Source of the DNA: Burkholderia multivorans ATCC BAA-247
GTDB taxonomy: Bacteria; Pseudomonadota; Gammaproteobacteria; Burkholderiales; Burkholderiaceae
NCBI RefSeq assembly: GCF_000959525.1
Contig: NZ_CP009832.1
Span: 496,001-560,000 of the forward strand
Length of the DNA: 64,000 nucleotides
Direction of reading: 5' to 3'
Below are positions 35,524-45,287 of this stretch, one piece after another. The notes beneath the pieces were generated by a model. The model was not told the origin of the DNA. It saw only the letters and a list, made by a program, of their open reading frames with translations, and ran no database searches. Position 1 is the stretch's first letter. The number at the start of each line of letters is the position of its first letter. The position numbers were made by a program, and so were the translations under genes.

Positions 35524-38085
35524 ATGAACGTGACCGAACTGATACAGGCGATTCGCGGCGGGCTGATTCAGCAGGATCGTCTGCTGAAGACCGACATCCC
35601 GTCGCTGCCGAGCAATGCACTCGTGCCGCGCCGCGCAGTAATCCGCGCCGAACTGGGCCGCGATTTCAGCGTCGCGCTCGACTTCGTGTCCGCTGCGAGC
35701 GACATCGAGCTCAAGACGCTGATCGCCAAGCCGATCACGCTGTGGATCCAGCAGGCGGACAAGTCGTATCTGCCGATCAACGGATATGTGCATACCGCTC
35801 GCCGGCTCGGCGCGGACGGCAGTCTGTCGAGCTATCAGTTGACGTTCGCGTCGTGGATGCACTTCCTGAAGTTCCGCAGCGATATGCGCTACTGGCAGGA
35901 CGAGAGCGTCGACGCGATCCTGGCCGACGTGTTCGATACCCATCCGCAGGCGAAGGGCCGGTATCAGTTTGCGTTATCGAAGCCGCTGCCGTCGCGCTCG
36001 TACTGCCGCCAGAGCGAAACCGACTGGAACTTCGTGCATCGGCTGATGGAGGACGAAGGGCTGTTCGGGTTTTGGCGGCACGCGGAAGACGGCAGTGCGC
36101 ACACGCTTGTCGTGACCGACGATCTGCATGCGATCGACGCGCTGTCGCCGAACGTCGTCAGGTTCGAGCGGTCAGGCGCGGGCACCGAAACCGCGGGGTT
36201 TACGCAGTGGGCCGCGTCGCGGACGCTGCAAAGCTCGCTGCATACGACGCGCACGTTCGACTACAAGTCGCCGTCGTCGGCCGCCAGTCCGAACGGCACG
36301 TCGTTGCCGACGAAGAGCGGCCACGGCGATCTGCCGGAGCAGGCGGAAATCTACGAATACACCGGCGCGTACACGTATCCGGGCCAGGATCGCGGCGAAC
36401 AGCTGTCGAAGATTCGTCTCGAGGAATGGGAGTCGCGCGCGAAGCGCTTCGTCGGCGTGGGCGGCGTGCGCGGCATCGACGCGGGCCGACGCTTCACGCT
36501 CGCCGATCATCCAGAGCATGACCGCGATTCGGCGCAGGATCGCGAATTCGCGGCGATCGCCGTGAGCTGGTATGTCGAGAACAACCTGCCGCTTTCGGCC
36601 GAGGAGGCGCACTTTCCGCACAGTTTGCAGGACGAACTTGCGCGGGTGAAAGCGGCGTACCGCGATGCTGCGGCATTCGTTGTCGGCCACGACGACGGCT
36701 CGGCAGGGTTCTATCTCGTCGAGGTCGAAGCGCAGCGCGCGAGCGTGCCGTACCGCAGCCCGCTCGTGCATCGCAAGCCGGAGATGCAGCTCGAGACGGC
36801 GGTCGTCGTCGGTCCGCCGGGCGAAGAGGTTTACACCGACGAACTGAACCGGATCAAGGTGATGTTCGTGTGGGATCGGCAAAGCGAAGGCCGCGAGAAC
36901 GCGTCGTGCTGGGTGCGCGTCGTGCAGTCGGATACCGGCGGCGGTTACGGCGGCGTGCATATTCCGCGCGTCGGCGAGGAAGTGCTGATCGGCTATGTGG
37001 GCGGCGACTGCGACCGACCGATCGCGTTGCACCGCGTGTATAACGGTGCGACCGCGCCGCAGTGGCACAGCAACGGGATTCTGTCGGGCTTCCGGTCGAA
37101 GGAGTATGCGGGATCGGGGCACAACGAGATGGTGCTCGACGACGCGACCGGGCAGAACCGCGCGCGGCTGTTCAGCAGCAGCGCGAATTCGCTGCTGCAT
37201 CTCGGCTATCTGATCGAGCAGGACGGCAACACGCGCGGCGCGTATCTCGGTTCGGGGTTCGATTTGCGCACGGACGCGTATGGCGCGGTGCGCGCGGGGC
37301 AGGGGCTGTATGTGACGACGCATCCGAAGCAGGCGAGCAGCCAGCCGCTCGATGTGTCGGAAGCGCGGCAGCAGCTCGTCAATGCCGAGGGGCTGATCGA
37401 GTCGATGTCGCAGGTCAGCGAGATGCATCAGGCTGCGGGGCTCGGCGATGGGCACGATGCGCTGAAGCAGTTTGCCGATGCGACGCAGAACAGCGTCGCG
37501 GGCGCGACGGCGGGTGGCGGCAGGACTGGCGGTGGCGGGACCGGGAATGCGAATGCGTTCAAGGAGCCGGTGATGTTGTTTGGGAGTCCGGCGGGCGTCG
37601 CGTTTTCGTCGCAGCAGTCGGTACACGTGTCGGCCGATCGGCAGACCAATATCGTCAGCGGCCAGAGCACGTTCATTGCCAGCGGAAAATCGCTGATTGC
37701 CGGCATCCGCGATCGCATCAGCCTGTTCGCGCAGAATGCCGGAATGAAGCTGTTTGCCGGCAAGGGGAAGGTCGAGATACAGGCGCATGCGGATAGCGTC
37801 GAGGTCACTGCGCAGAAGGTGGTCAAGCTGATGTCGGCAACCGAGCATGTCGACGTGGCCGCCAAGCAGGAGGTCCTGCTGACGTCGGGCGGCGCCTATA
37901 TCCGGATCAAGGGCGGCAACATCGAGATTCATGCGCCGGGGAAGGTGGATTTCAAGGGCGCGCAGCACCAGTTCAACGGACCGGCCAGCATGCCGTATCC
38001 GCTGCCCGCGATGCCGGGCGGAACGTGCAAGCAGTGTGTGCTGAATGCGCATAGCGGGCGCGAAGCAATGGTCGAGGCGGATTGA
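35524..38085 (+). CDS. vgrG: T6SS spike protein VgrG (second copy, no long extension)
   Basis: 853 residues. The gp27-like base, gp5 OB fold (SCWVRVVQSDTGGGYGGVHI near 460) and needle with DUF2345-type region (about 670-800) closely follow VgrG1. It ends soon after the needle with PASMPYPLPAMPGG and a short tail CKQCVLNAHSG, lacking the transthyretin-like and Ala-rich parts of VgrG1. AGAAGG precedes the start. Its stop overlaps the ATG of a DUF4123 adaptor gene, so this VgrG is probably loaded through that adaptor with the Tle1-like proteins encoded beyond it. Confidence 0.96.
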   Translation: MNVTELIQAIRGGLIQQDRLLKTDIPSLPSNALVPRRAVIRAELGRDFSVALDFVSAASDIELKTLIAKPITLWIQQADKSYLPINGYVHTARRLGADGSLSSYQLTFASWMHFLKFRSDMRYWQDESVDAILADVFDTHPQAKGRYQFALSKPLPSRSYCRQSETDWNFVHRLMEDEGLFGFWRHAEDGSAHTLVVTDDLHAIDALSPNVVRFERSGAGTETAGFTQWAASRTLQSSLHTTRTFDYKSPSSAASPNGTSLPTKSGHGDLPEQAEIYEYTGAYTYPGQDRGEQLSKIRLEEWESRAKRFVGVGGVRGIDAGRRFTLADHPEHDRDSAQDREFAAIAVSWYVENNLPLSAEEAHFPHSLQDELARVKAAYRDAAAFVVGHDDGSAGFYLVEVEAQRASVPYRSPLVHRKPEMQLETAVVVGPPGEEVYTDELNRIKVMFVWDRQSEGRENASCWVRVVQSDTGGGYGGVHIPRVGEEVLIGYVGGDCDRPIALHRVYNGATAPQWHSNGILSGFRSKEYAGSGHNEMVLDDATGQNRARLFSSSANSLLHLGYLIEQDGNTRGAYLGSGFDLRTDAYGAVRAGQGLYVTTHPKQASSQPLDVSEARQQLVNAEGLIESMSQVSEMHQAAGLGDGHDALKQFADATQNSVAGATAGGGRTGGGGTGNANAFKEPVMLFGSPAGVAFSSQQSVHVSADRQTNIVSGQSTFIASGKSLIAGIRDRISLFAQNAGMKLFAGKGKVEIQAHADSVEVTAQKVVKLMSATEHVDVAAKQEVLLTSGGAYIRIKGGNIEIHAPGKVDFKGAQHQFNGPASMPYPLPAMPGGTCKQCVLNAHSGREAMVEAD

Positions 38086-39125
38086 TGGACGAGCTTAACG
38101 ACGTGACCGGTCGGAATGACGCGACTGGCGCAAACGAAACCATCGACACTGCTCGGAATCCGCGCGAGCCGGAGTGGCCGGCGTTTCTGGCAATGCTGAA
38201 GGCTTCGCTGGCTCACACCGACGAAGTCGGCAGGGCGATGCGGCTGTATGTCCTCGTCGATACACGGGGCTATCAGGAGCTCGATGTGCGACTCGCGACG
38301 GTGCATCGTCTACGCTACGCGTCGCTGTGGACCGATACGGGGCTCGAAGCCTATACGGATATCGCGCCGTACCTGATCGCGTTCGATCGCGACACGCTTG
38401 ACGACGAGAGCGCCGAGCAGCATCGGCTGCTGCGCCAGCTGTGGCTTGATGCGGTCGATCTGCATGCGGTGACGTGGATGTGGTCGACGTGGTCGTTCGA
38501 TGCGCTTGATGCGCATCTGCGCCAGTACGTGCAGTACAGATTGCCGAACGGTCGCGCGTACTACCTGTTCTTCTTCGACAACCATGTGTTCGACCGTATT
38601 CGACGGGTGTGGAGCGATGCGCAGACACGGCAGTTCGTTGCGCCGTTCAACGAGATTCGGTATCGCGATCGACAGCTCGATGAGGTGGTGTGGCGCAACG
38701 ATGCGCCGGCGGTCGAAGGAGCGATGCCGGCGGCCGATGCGGCGGGACTCAGCGAGCAACAGCATGCGAAGTTGATCGAGCTCGGGTATCCAGACAAGCT
38801 CGTGCTGAAGTTCAGGGAGACGATGGCGGCGGTGGTCGATCACCTGTCGGATGCGGAGCTTCACGACCTGGTTGTTGAGCAGCTCGATCGTGCGGCGGCG
38901 CACGGGATCGTCGATGAGGTCGGGCTGCTCTCCTATGTCGTGACCGGCGTGCAGGTTGCGCCGCGGTTCGACGAGCATCCGATCGTGAAGTCGTGTCTTG
39001 AAGCGGCGTCACGCGGAGAAACGAGCGTCGATGCAGCGCTGGCGTCGATCGATGATGCGACTTGGGATGCGATTCGCGACATGCATGAGCGGGAGTTGCT
39101 GGAGGCGCGTGAGGATGCGGCGTAG
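38085..39125 (+). CDS. DUF4123-type T6SS effector adaptor, copy 1
   Basis: 346 residues from ATG 38085; a TTG one codon earlier is also possible. DUF4123 (Tap/TEC) proteins are cytoplasmic chaperones that place an effector on its VgrG. The N-terminal domain has RLYVLVDTRGYQE, then YTDIAPYLIAFD, a W-x-W segment (AVTWMWSTWSFDAL) and LFFFDNHVFDRI. The C-terminal half is helical (HAKLIELGYPDKLVLKFRET onward). It overlaps vgrG2 by one base. From residue 37 on it is nearly identical to the second copy at 45079. The Tle1-like proteins downstream are the natural cargo. Confidence 0.85.
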   Translation: MDELNDVTGRNDATGANETIDTARNPREPEWPAFLAMLKASLAHTDEVGRAMRLYVLVDTRGYQELDVRLATVHRLRYASLWTDTGLEAYTDIAPYLIAFDRDTLDDESAEQHRLLRQLWLDAVDLHAVTWMWSTWSFDALDAHLRQYVQYRLPNGRAYYLFFFDNHVFDRIRRVWSDAQTRQFVAPFNEIRYRDRQLDEVVWRNDAPAVEGAMPAADAAGLSEQQHAKLIELGYPDKLVLKFRETMAAVVDHLSDAELHDLVVEQLDRAAAHGIVDEVGLLSYVVTGVQVAPRFDEHPIVKSCLEAASRGETSVDAALASIDDATWDAIRDMHERELLEAREDAA

Positions 39126-39171
39126 GCCCGCGGTAGCGGTGGGCGCGATTGCGATGGTTCTGGGCTTGAGC
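38194..39171 (+). repeat. Module repeat, 5' block, copy 1
   Basis: 978 bases that recur at 45080-46057 with only scattered substitutions (7 amino-acid changes over 310 adaptor residues). The block covers most of the DUF4123 gene and the first codons of a lipoprotein remnant; identity stops abruptly at its right end. Confidence 0.93.
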
Positions 39172-39315
39172 GGGTGCGGTAAGTCGGAGCCAGCGTATAT
39201 GCGCGGCGCATTCGGTGGACTAGGCCGCCGGGAGCATTCGGATGATTGCGGTTGTTCGACGCCTGAAAGGCGAGTCGAGCGCGATTCAGAAGGGAAACAT
39301 CAATGGGTAGCGTAA
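39115..39315 (+). pseudogene. Lipoprotein gene remnant, copy 1
   Basis: The ATG lies inside the last codons of the adaptor gene. The frame reads RRRPAVAVGAIAMVLGLSGC then GKSEPAYM, a lipoprotein signal with lipobox LSGC like those of the DUF3304-type genes. Then it loses similarity and ends after 66 codons without the YLPYNL and CCY motifs. It is probably the front of an older immunity gene whose body was deleted. The second copy at 46001 stops even earlier. Confidence 0.6.
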
Positions 39316-40151
39316 TGAGATTGTCGAGTTTGGTAAGTCACGTTCTGGCAGCGTGCTTGCTCGTGGTGGCAGTGACCGCATGTGGGAAGTCCGAGCCGAC
39401 CTACAGCGGGATTTCGATCATGGCCCAGAATTACCTTCCTTATAACCTCGACAAATTCACGATCGTCGACGCATACGGCAACAAGGCGAGCGGCGGTGGC
39501 GACAGCATGCCGGGCGGTGGCGGTGGCGTGACTTGCTGCTATCAGCTCAAGGGTACCGATTTCACGGTCAAGTGGGACTACTACGACGTTGATCAGTGGC
39601 ATAAAGGCGACGAACAGACGTTTCACGCCGAAGCGAAGGTTACGTTGCCGCAGTCAACGATTCCGGAGAAAGTAGGGACTCGAATCCTCGCGGTTCATTT
39701 CTATCCGGATCGTCATGTTGAGCTTCAATTTCCCGCCGCGCCAGCGGACGATTCGCGCATTCCAATGATCGCCGTATCTCACCGGATATCGACCCATTAC
39801 CAGGCGCAATTGAATAAGCGCTACGACGAGCGTGAGGATCAACAGTATCGGCGCATCGCCCGCGTCGTCGCTGCGGCTTGGCTCAAATACAGGCTCACCG
39901 ACGTCGACGATCTCGAGCAATACGCGTATTTTGATCTACTCGTTAATAGCAGATTCGACGCCCATCCGGCGGTACAGCAGATCCTGAAAGCGGCCAGCAG
40001 CAAGCCCGGTACGTTCGCGAAATCGATGCAATCGCTGCCGACGACCATTTTGTCCGAGCTGAAAAGCAATAAATTCGAAGCAGTGGCGGTACCGACTATT
40101 CCCGTCGGTCTACTGCCATCACCACGCGTAGAGGAGAAACAGCATGGCTGA
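39303..40151 (+). CDS. DUF3304-type lipoprotein 1, putative immunity to Tle1-like protein
   Basis: 282 residues. The lipoprotein signal ends VAVTAC, with the lipidated Cys at about 27. The mature part shows the shared family pattern: NYLPYNLDKFTIVDAYGNKA, a Gly-rich turn, VTCCYQLKGTDFTVKWDYYD, ILAVHFYPDRHVELQFP, and a helical second half (AAAWLKYRLTDVDDLEQYAY). Lipoproteins of this kind accompany Tle1-type lipases and protect the periplasm. It overlaps the next gene by 8 bases (ATGGCTGA), so the pair is co-translated. The order is immunity first, then effector. Confidence 0.82.
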   Translation: MGSVMRLSSLVSHVLAACLLVVAVTACGKSEPTYSGISIMAQNYLPYNLDKFTIVDAYGNKASGGGDSMPGGGGGVTCCYQLKGTDFTVKWDYYDVDQWHKGDEQTFHAEAKVTLPQSTIPEKVGTRILAVHFYPDRHVELQFPAAPADDSRIPMIAVSHRISTHYQAQLNKRYDEREDQQYRRIARVVAAAWLKYRLTDVDDLEQYAYFDLLVNSRFDAHPAVQQILKAASSKPGTFAKSMQSLPTTILSELKSNKFEAVAVPTIPVGLLPSPRVEEKQHG

Positions 40152-42426
40152 GAAACTCAAGCTCGACCCGGACGACGCGACACCGGCCTCAGTGTATTTG
40201 GCGCTTGCTCGTCAGAATGCAACCGCGTATCCGAAGGCCGACTGCATGCCGTGCGGAGCTACGATCCGAATTGGATTTTTCTTCGATGCCTTCGGTCGCA
40301 ATCGCGACATCGATGATGCATCAAGTTCGCAGTATTCGAACATCGCGCGACTTTGGGAAGCACATCGTGAAATGAAGGACGAAAGGCGGCCCGCGAACCA
40401 GTTCTGGTATCGCTACTATTACTCGGGGCTCGGTACGCCGTTGAATGACGACAGCAACTCCGACGCGCTGGAGAACATGAAGAAGGCTGCCGTCGTGTCA
40501 GGGGCCAAAAAGGCCGCGAGTGCTGCAATATCCGTCGGCGAATCGTTCACGCGCGTCAATACGCCAATTAAACAGATGGATATGAAAAAGCGCGTCGACG
40601 ATGTGAAGAAGCAGATCCTCACGGGAGATTTTTCACTTCGACCGGTTGAGAAGGCGTTCGAGGACTTTCGAAGGGATATCGAGCGTATTCCCGCCCAGGC
40701 GCGACGCGTCACGAACGTGCTGAATGCATCGCCAGAGCGCCTCTGGGAGCGAACGAAAGCGACTGGCAGGCTGCTGTGGCGCAATGCCAAGAACGATGTC
40801 AGGACCAACGTCAGGGGTAATCCAATCAAGACGGCCTGGTCGGTTGCTCGCGGCCTTTTCGTGGGGTTGGTGATGGAGAACGTGCCTATCGTTCGAGACA
40901 ACGCAGCGATGGCAGAGGCCTTCGGAACGGGTGTCGACACTCGACTGACCGCAGCGAAAGACCAGTTCGAGGCGGCATACCACGAAGTGAAGAGCAAGAT
41001 GCCGAAAGTTCGCGTCATCGAGGTATCTGTATTCGGCGCGGATCGTGGCTGCGTATTGGCTCGGGCTTTCGTCAATGATCTGGCGGAGAGGTATAAACGA
41101 AGAGACGATACCGACCTTGCAATCGACAATGTTCCGATCCAGATCAAGTTCGTGGGCCTCCTTGACGCGGTTTCTTCGATCATGTCGGAAGAGGCTGGTG
41201 AACTGATTGGCATGGTGCCGTATCTGGGCCTGATCAAAACCAGCTACAAGGATCGCAAGCTTTCCATACCCCCAAGCGTGCAGCACTGCGTGCACTTCGC
41301 GGCCGCCCATGAAATGCGATTTTACCAGCGCCTCGATAGTCTTGAAAAAACCCGAGGAGCTCAATTCCTATACCCCGGAACGAGCTGCGACATCGTGGGT
41401 GGAGCGCCAACTGGTTCGCTTGGCGTGAATGCAGAACTTATGAGGGTGCCGCTGAGAGACATGTTGCTGCAAGCGCTGATGGCCGGGGCGGCTATGGATA
41501 CGATGGAGGACATGTACCTGTACAAGCGGAAGACTTTCGATAAGTTTTCGATTGCCAAACCCATCAACAGTAACGGTAAGCAATACCGTATCCGGCAACT
41601 CGTCGATGCATACGCGGCACTCGTTCCCCATAGAGCAGGTCTTGACCTCGTCTCCCATTCGAAGATCTTCCTGCGTTGGATTGCCGTTCGCTACCAGGAT
41701 CCCGAATTCCGCCGCACGATGTCAGATCCGGTCGCCGATTGGAAGCGCAACATGGCCGACGCCGACCTGCAGCGCAAGACGACGAAGTCGAAACTCGACT
41801 GGGAACTGCAGCGCCAGGGCATCAACATGAGCATGCTGGCGAGTCGGAGCCCCGCCGATCAAGCGACGTTGCGGGGGATGAAGGCGGCGAGCGACGCGGC
41901 GCAGAAGCGTTACGAGAAGTTGCTCGCGGAGGCGCCGAAAGACTACACGACCGTGTGGGAACGTCTTCACAAGGAGTCGGAAAGGATGCTGTACCGCGCG
42001 TCCCTTCAGGACGGCTTGCGGAAATCAGCAGAACGAATCCGGAACACGCCGGACACATGGGATTCCGATAACAAGGCGAGCGCGGACGCGATCGAGGCAG
42101 CCATGCTGCCCGAACCTCAGATGGAACTAGTGTCGGCCTGGAAAGAAGGAATCGAAGGCAAGCACCCGCTTCCTCCCGACGTGATGGCACTATTCGACCT
42201 GCTCGTTCACGACACGTTGTTGACGAGTTGGCAGGATCACGTGCTCGCGCCCTCGCTGTACTTCCGCACGCGGGACACGGACGAGTTCGGGGTCTCCGAT
42301 CTCGACAAGGAAGCAAAGCAACGCCAGAAAGACGATCGCGTCGCTGCTCGAATCGATCAGGCCGCCAAGCAGAGCAAGGAATGGGCGCGCGGATACAAGG
42401 GCGGCGCAACGCCTTCCGTCCATTGA
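40144..42426 (+). CDS. DUF2235/Tle1-like T6SS effector homologue 1 with altered catalytic residues
   Basis: 760 residues. The fold markers of DUF2235 alpha/beta hydrolases are present: IRIGFFFDAFGRNRD (about 39-53), SNIARLWEAH, FWYRYYYSGLGTPLN, the elbow VFGADRGCVLARAF, FVGLLDAVSS with Asp341, HFAAAHEMRFYQRLDSLEKT, and YPGTSCDIVGG. The usual nucleophile Ser of GxSxG is Asp300 and the usual His of PGxHxD is Ser414. A region of about 245 residues follows (from about 515), charged and helical; from residue 533 it is identical to homologue 3. It may hold the adaptor or membrane-binding part. It follows its putative immunity gene with an 8-base overlap. Family known: T6SS phospholipases; activity here is doubtful. 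Confidence 0.8.
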   Translation: MAEKLKLDPDDATPASVYLALARQNATAYPKADCMPCGATIRIGFFFDAFGRNRDIDDASSSQYSNIARLWEAHREMKDERRPANQFWYRYYYSGLGTPLNDDSNSDALENMKKAAVVSGAKKAASAAISVGESFTRVNTPIKQMDMKKRVDDVKKQILTGDFSLRPVEKAFEDFRRDIERIPAQARRVTNVLNASPERLWERTKATGRLLWRNAKNDVRTNVRGNPIKTAWSVARGLFVGLVMENVPIVRDNAAMAEAFGTGVDTRLTAAKDQFEAAYHEVKSKMPKVRVIEVSVFGADRGCVLARAFVNDLAERYKRRDDTDLAIDNVPIQIKFVGLLDAVSSIMSEEAGELIGMVPYLGLIKTSYKDRKLSIPPSVQHCVHFAAAHEMRFYQRLDSLEKTRGAQFLYPGTSCDIVGGAPTGSLGVNAELMRVPLRDMLLQALMAGAAMDTMEDMYLYKRKTFDKFSIAKPINSNGKQYRIRQLVDAYAALVPHRAGLDLVSHSKIFLRWIAVRYQDPEFRRTMSDPVADWKRNMADADLQRKTTKSKLDWELQRQGINMSMLASRSPADQATLRGMKAASDAAQKRYEKLLAEAPKDYTTVWERLHKESERMLYRASLQDGLRKSAERIRNTPDTWDSDNKASADAIEAAMLPEPQMELVSAWKEGIEGKHPLPPDVMALFDLLVHDTLLTSWQDHVLAPSLYFRTRDTDEFGVSDLDKEAKQRQKDDRVAARIDQAAKQSKEWARGYKGGATPSVH

Positions 42427-42586
42427 GCGGCGACGAGAACTTCCTACCGCCGGCCGTCGCCCGGGCCGTATGGTCCGCGATTCTGCCGAACGCGCTGGCG
42501 GTAGCGCGTACGTTCGTCGTGTTGCGAATTGCCGCGGCCAATCTACTATTCGTGTCGATCGCAGCATGCAGCAAATCCGAGCCGAC
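41740..42586 (+). repeat. Module repeat, 3' block, copy 1
   Basis: 847 bases that match 48580-49426 with one difference seen (T/C at 42357/49197). The block covers codons 533-760 of the Tle1-like gene and the start of the following lipoprotein gene. Identity starts and stops sharply, as expected for a recent duplication or gene-conversion tract. Confidence 0.95.
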
Positions 42587-42590
42587 ATGA
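42519..42590 (+). pseudogene. Lipoprotein gene remnant after Tle1-like 1
   Basis: From a GTG the frame reads a signal peptide with lipobox SIAAC and CSKSEPT, then TGA. The same sequence at 49359 continues into a full DUF3304-type lipoprotein. The break point is the end of the 847-base repeat, so the body of this copy was lost by recombination. The 130 bases that follow show nothing except a ribosome site for the next gene. Confidence 0.75.
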
Positions 42591-42721
42591 GGCTGCGACG
42601 CTCGATGCTGTTGAGCGGATCGTTGAGCAGTATGTCGACGAACTCACGGCGCATTCGTAAAGCGAGATCGTGAGCATCTACCGAGAACCGGCGGAAGTCA
42701 GCGCAGAGGACGTCTGCAGGA

Positions 42722-43540
42722 ATGGATAAGCATTCGAAAGGATTTGGGCAAGTTGTGCGAATGGTCTGCAGGGTGCCGGTCGTCGCGGTGCTTGCTACGG
42801 CCATGCTGCTGTCGGCATGTGACAAACCGTCGCCAGAACCGGTTTATGGCGGGCTGAGCGTCGAAGGGTTCAACTACCTGCCGTACAACCTCACGCGCTT
42901 TACCGTGACGGACAAGTACGGAAACAAGGCAAGTGGTGGTGGCGACCTGATACCGGGCTCAGGTGAGGGAAGCGTCAGTTGCTGTTACACGCTCAAGGGA
43001 ACAGAATTCACCGTCGACTGGACATACTACGATATCGACAAGCATGCTGATCCGTACGCACCGCTCGAAAAAATACATGAGACGGCCCGCGTGCGTCTGC
43101 CTCCGACTGAGATGTCCGGTACTGCAGGCGAAACAATCCTGGGTATTCACTTCTACCCCGACAATCACGTCGAAGTGGAGTTCCGGAACGATTTGCATGG
43201 AACTCGTATTCTCTACGTCGAAGTCTGGGATTGGGTGCGAAAACACCACAAGCAGTTACTGAACCCCTCCAACGATGACGAAGCGGTCGAGTATCGGCGT
43301 GCAGCCAGACTGGCTGCGGCGGGCTGGACGAAATACCGGTTGACTGACACCGGCGATCTCCAGCAGTACGTCTACTTCACGCTGCTCAATCCACGCTTCG
43401 ACGAATATCCTGCCGTGCGCAAGATAATCAATGAAACCAAGGGGAAGCCTGGTGCATTTGGCGACGCAATGCAGAACCTGTCTCCGGAAGTCGTGAACGA
43501 CATCAAACGTTTCGATACAAAGGGGGCGAGCCGTGGTTGA
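42722..43540 (+). CDS. DUF3304-type lipoprotein 2, putative immunity protein
   Basis: 272 residues, preceded by GCAGGA. The lipobox LLSAC puts the lipidated Cys at about 33. It shares NYLPYNLTRFTVTDKYGNKA, VSCCYTLKGTEFTVDWTYYD, ILGIHFYPDNHVEVEF and the helical AAAGWTKYRLTDTGDLQQYVY region with the other three, but is more distant from them. It overlaps the following Tle1-like gene by 8 bases, the same geometry as in the other modules. It should protect against that homologue. Confidence 0.82.
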   Translation: MDKHSKGFGQVVRMVCRVPVVAVLATAMLLSACDKPSPEPVYGGLSVEGFNYLPYNLTRFTVTDKYGNKASGGGDLIPGSGEGSVSCCYTLKGTEFTVDWTYYDIDKHADPYAPLEKIHETARVRLPPTEMSGTAGETILGIHFYPDNHVEVEFRNDLHGTRILYVEVWDWVRKHHKQLLNPSNDDEAVEYRRAARLAAAGWTKYRLTDTGDLQQYVYFTLLNPRFDEYPAVRKIINETKGKPGAFGDAMQNLSPEVVNDIKRFDTKGASRG

Positions 43541-45287
43541 TCCAGATTTTGACGATAGCGTGCTTCACCCTGTCGACAGGACGCCGAAAACGGTCAGAAC
43601 CAAACGTGCCAACAGCGAGCTGGCCTATAAGCACGACGATTGCATTCCGTGTGGTGGCATCGTGCACATGGGGTTCTTTTTTGATGGCTTTGCACGCCAT
43701 CGCGACATGGACGATCCGGATACGTCTCGGTATTCGAACATCTGCCGTCTTTGGGAAGCGCACCGGACCAACATAGATCCCCGTCGCAAGGATGCGCCTT
43801 ATGCAAACCAGCTCTGGTACCGCTTCTACTATTCCGGTCTTGGCACCGAGCTGAATGCGGAGGCCGCATCGGGCGCAGTCGAGTCCGCTGCACTTAAGGC
43901 CGTGAAGGGGACGGTAGGAGCGGTGGGCGACAAGCTTAAGGCGTTACCCGGAAAGATCGCGGGGACGGAGCGGCTAAAGATCGATCCGGCGAATGCGGCC
44001 GAGGAAGCGATCAAGAAGGGTTTGTCCGAGGGATCGTGGAAACCGGTGACGAACTCGTTCAACGATATCGTGAAGACGGTGGAAAAAGCGCCGGATTCGG
44101 CGATGCGCGTACTCCGGCTGATGAGAGACGATCGGTGGGTTTCGCGCGGCCGCGCGGTGGTACGGTCGGTGTTGTATGACGCGAAGGAATCGCCGCTCAA
44201 GCTGCCGGGATCGATTCTTCGAAGCGTAGTCGTCAACTACGGTATCGATACGATTCCTTGGTTCCGTGACAATCGCGCCATTTCGCGTGTGCTCGGCACC
44301 GGCGTAGAGGATCGCGTTTCGGCGGCATTGCGTCAATTTGAGCGTACCGTCGATGATGCGCGGGCCGTGCGGGACAAGCTGCAGCGTATTCAGATTTCCG
44401 TGTTTGCTGCGGATCGCGGCGCGGTTATTGCGCGCGTATTCGTCAACCGGCTTGTGGAAAAGTACAAGCTTCGTCACGCGACCGATCTGGAGGTGCACGG
44501 CATTCCGATCGAGATCAAGTTTATGGGTTTGTTCGACGCGGTGTCGTCACTTATGGAGGAAAACAAGCTGCTGTCAATGCTGCCGGTTTTGGGGTTATTG
44601 AAGCAGAACTATGGGGATTTGTCGCTCGCGGTGCCTGAAGCGGTGCAGCGTTGCGTGCATTTCGCGGCTGCGCACGAGTTGCGGTTTTATCAACGCCTTG
44701 ACAGCCTGGAAAAAACGCGCGGCGAGCAGTATTTGTATCCGGGAACGAGCGAGGACGTGACTGGCGGTTCGCCGCCGGGATCGTTGGGCGCGCGTGCCGA
44801 ACTGCAGCGCGTGCCGTTGCGCGACATGCTCGATGCCGCTTATGAGTCAGGGGTGGCGATCGACTCGATGGAGTTGCTGAGTCGGTATAAGCGGGATACG
44901 TTCCTCAAATTTTCGCTGGCGCGCGTCATTTCCGACGGACCCGAGTCCTATAACATGGGCGAGCTTATGGAAGCGTATCGGGCGCTGGTGCCACGCAAGC
45001 CGGGGCTGAACTTTGACGAGCACATGAAGGTGTTCCTCCGCTGGATCGCGGTTCGCTATCAATCGCCAGCATTCCGCAGTGCTGAAGGCTTCGCTGGCTC
45101 GCACCGACGAAGTCGGCAGGGCGATGCGGCTGTATGTCCTCGTCGATACACGGGGCTATCAGGAGCTCGATGTGCGACTCGCGGCGGTGCATCGTCTACG
45201 CTACGCGTCGCTGTGGACCGATACGGGGCTCGAAGCCTATACGGATATCGCGCCGTACCTGATCGCGTTCGATCGCGACACGCTTGA
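43533..45287 (+). CDS. DUF2235/Tle1-like homologue 2, truncated by recombination
   Basis: 584 codons from a GTG, of which about 515 are native. It keeps MGFFFDGFARHRDMDD, SNICRLWEAH, FYYSGLGTELN, FAADRGAVIARVF, FMGLFDAVSS and YPGTSEDVTGG. The nucleophile position is Asp294 and the conserved His position is Ser406, as in the other two homologues. At about 45079 the gene runs into the duplicated DUF4123 sequence in another frame, giving some 70 Arg/Ser-rich junk residues and loss of the roughly 245-residue C-terminal region. It is probably non-functional for delivery. It overlaps its lipoprotein gene by 8 bases. Confidence 0.8.
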   Translation: MVDPDFDDSVLHPVDRTPKTVRTKRANSELAYKHDDCIPCGGIVHMGFFFDGFARHRDMDDPDTSRYSNICRLWEAHRTNIDPRRKDAPYANQLWYRFYYSGLGTELNAEAASGAVESAALKAVKGTVGAVGDKLKALPGKIAGTERLKIDPANAAEEAIKKGLSEGSWKPVTNSFNDIVKTVEKAPDSAMRVLRLMRDDRWVSRGRAVVRSVLYDAKESPLKLPGSILRSVVVNYGIDTIPWFRDNRAISRVLGTGVEDRVSAALRQFERTVDDARAVRDKLQRIQISVFAADRGAVIARVFVNRLVEKYKLRHATDLEVHGIPIEIKFMGLFDAVSSLMEENKLLSMLPVLGLLKQNYGDLSLAVPEAVQRCVHFAAAHELRFYQRLDSLEKTRGEQYLYPGTSEDVTGGSPPGSLGARAELQRVPLRDMLDAAYESGVAIDSMELLSRYKRDTFLKFSLARVISDGPESYNMGELMEAYRALVPRKPGLNFDEHMKVFLRWIAVRYQSPAFRSAEGFAGSHRRSRQGDAAVCPRRYTGLSGARCATRGGASSTLRVAVDRYGARSLYGYRAVPDRVRSRHA

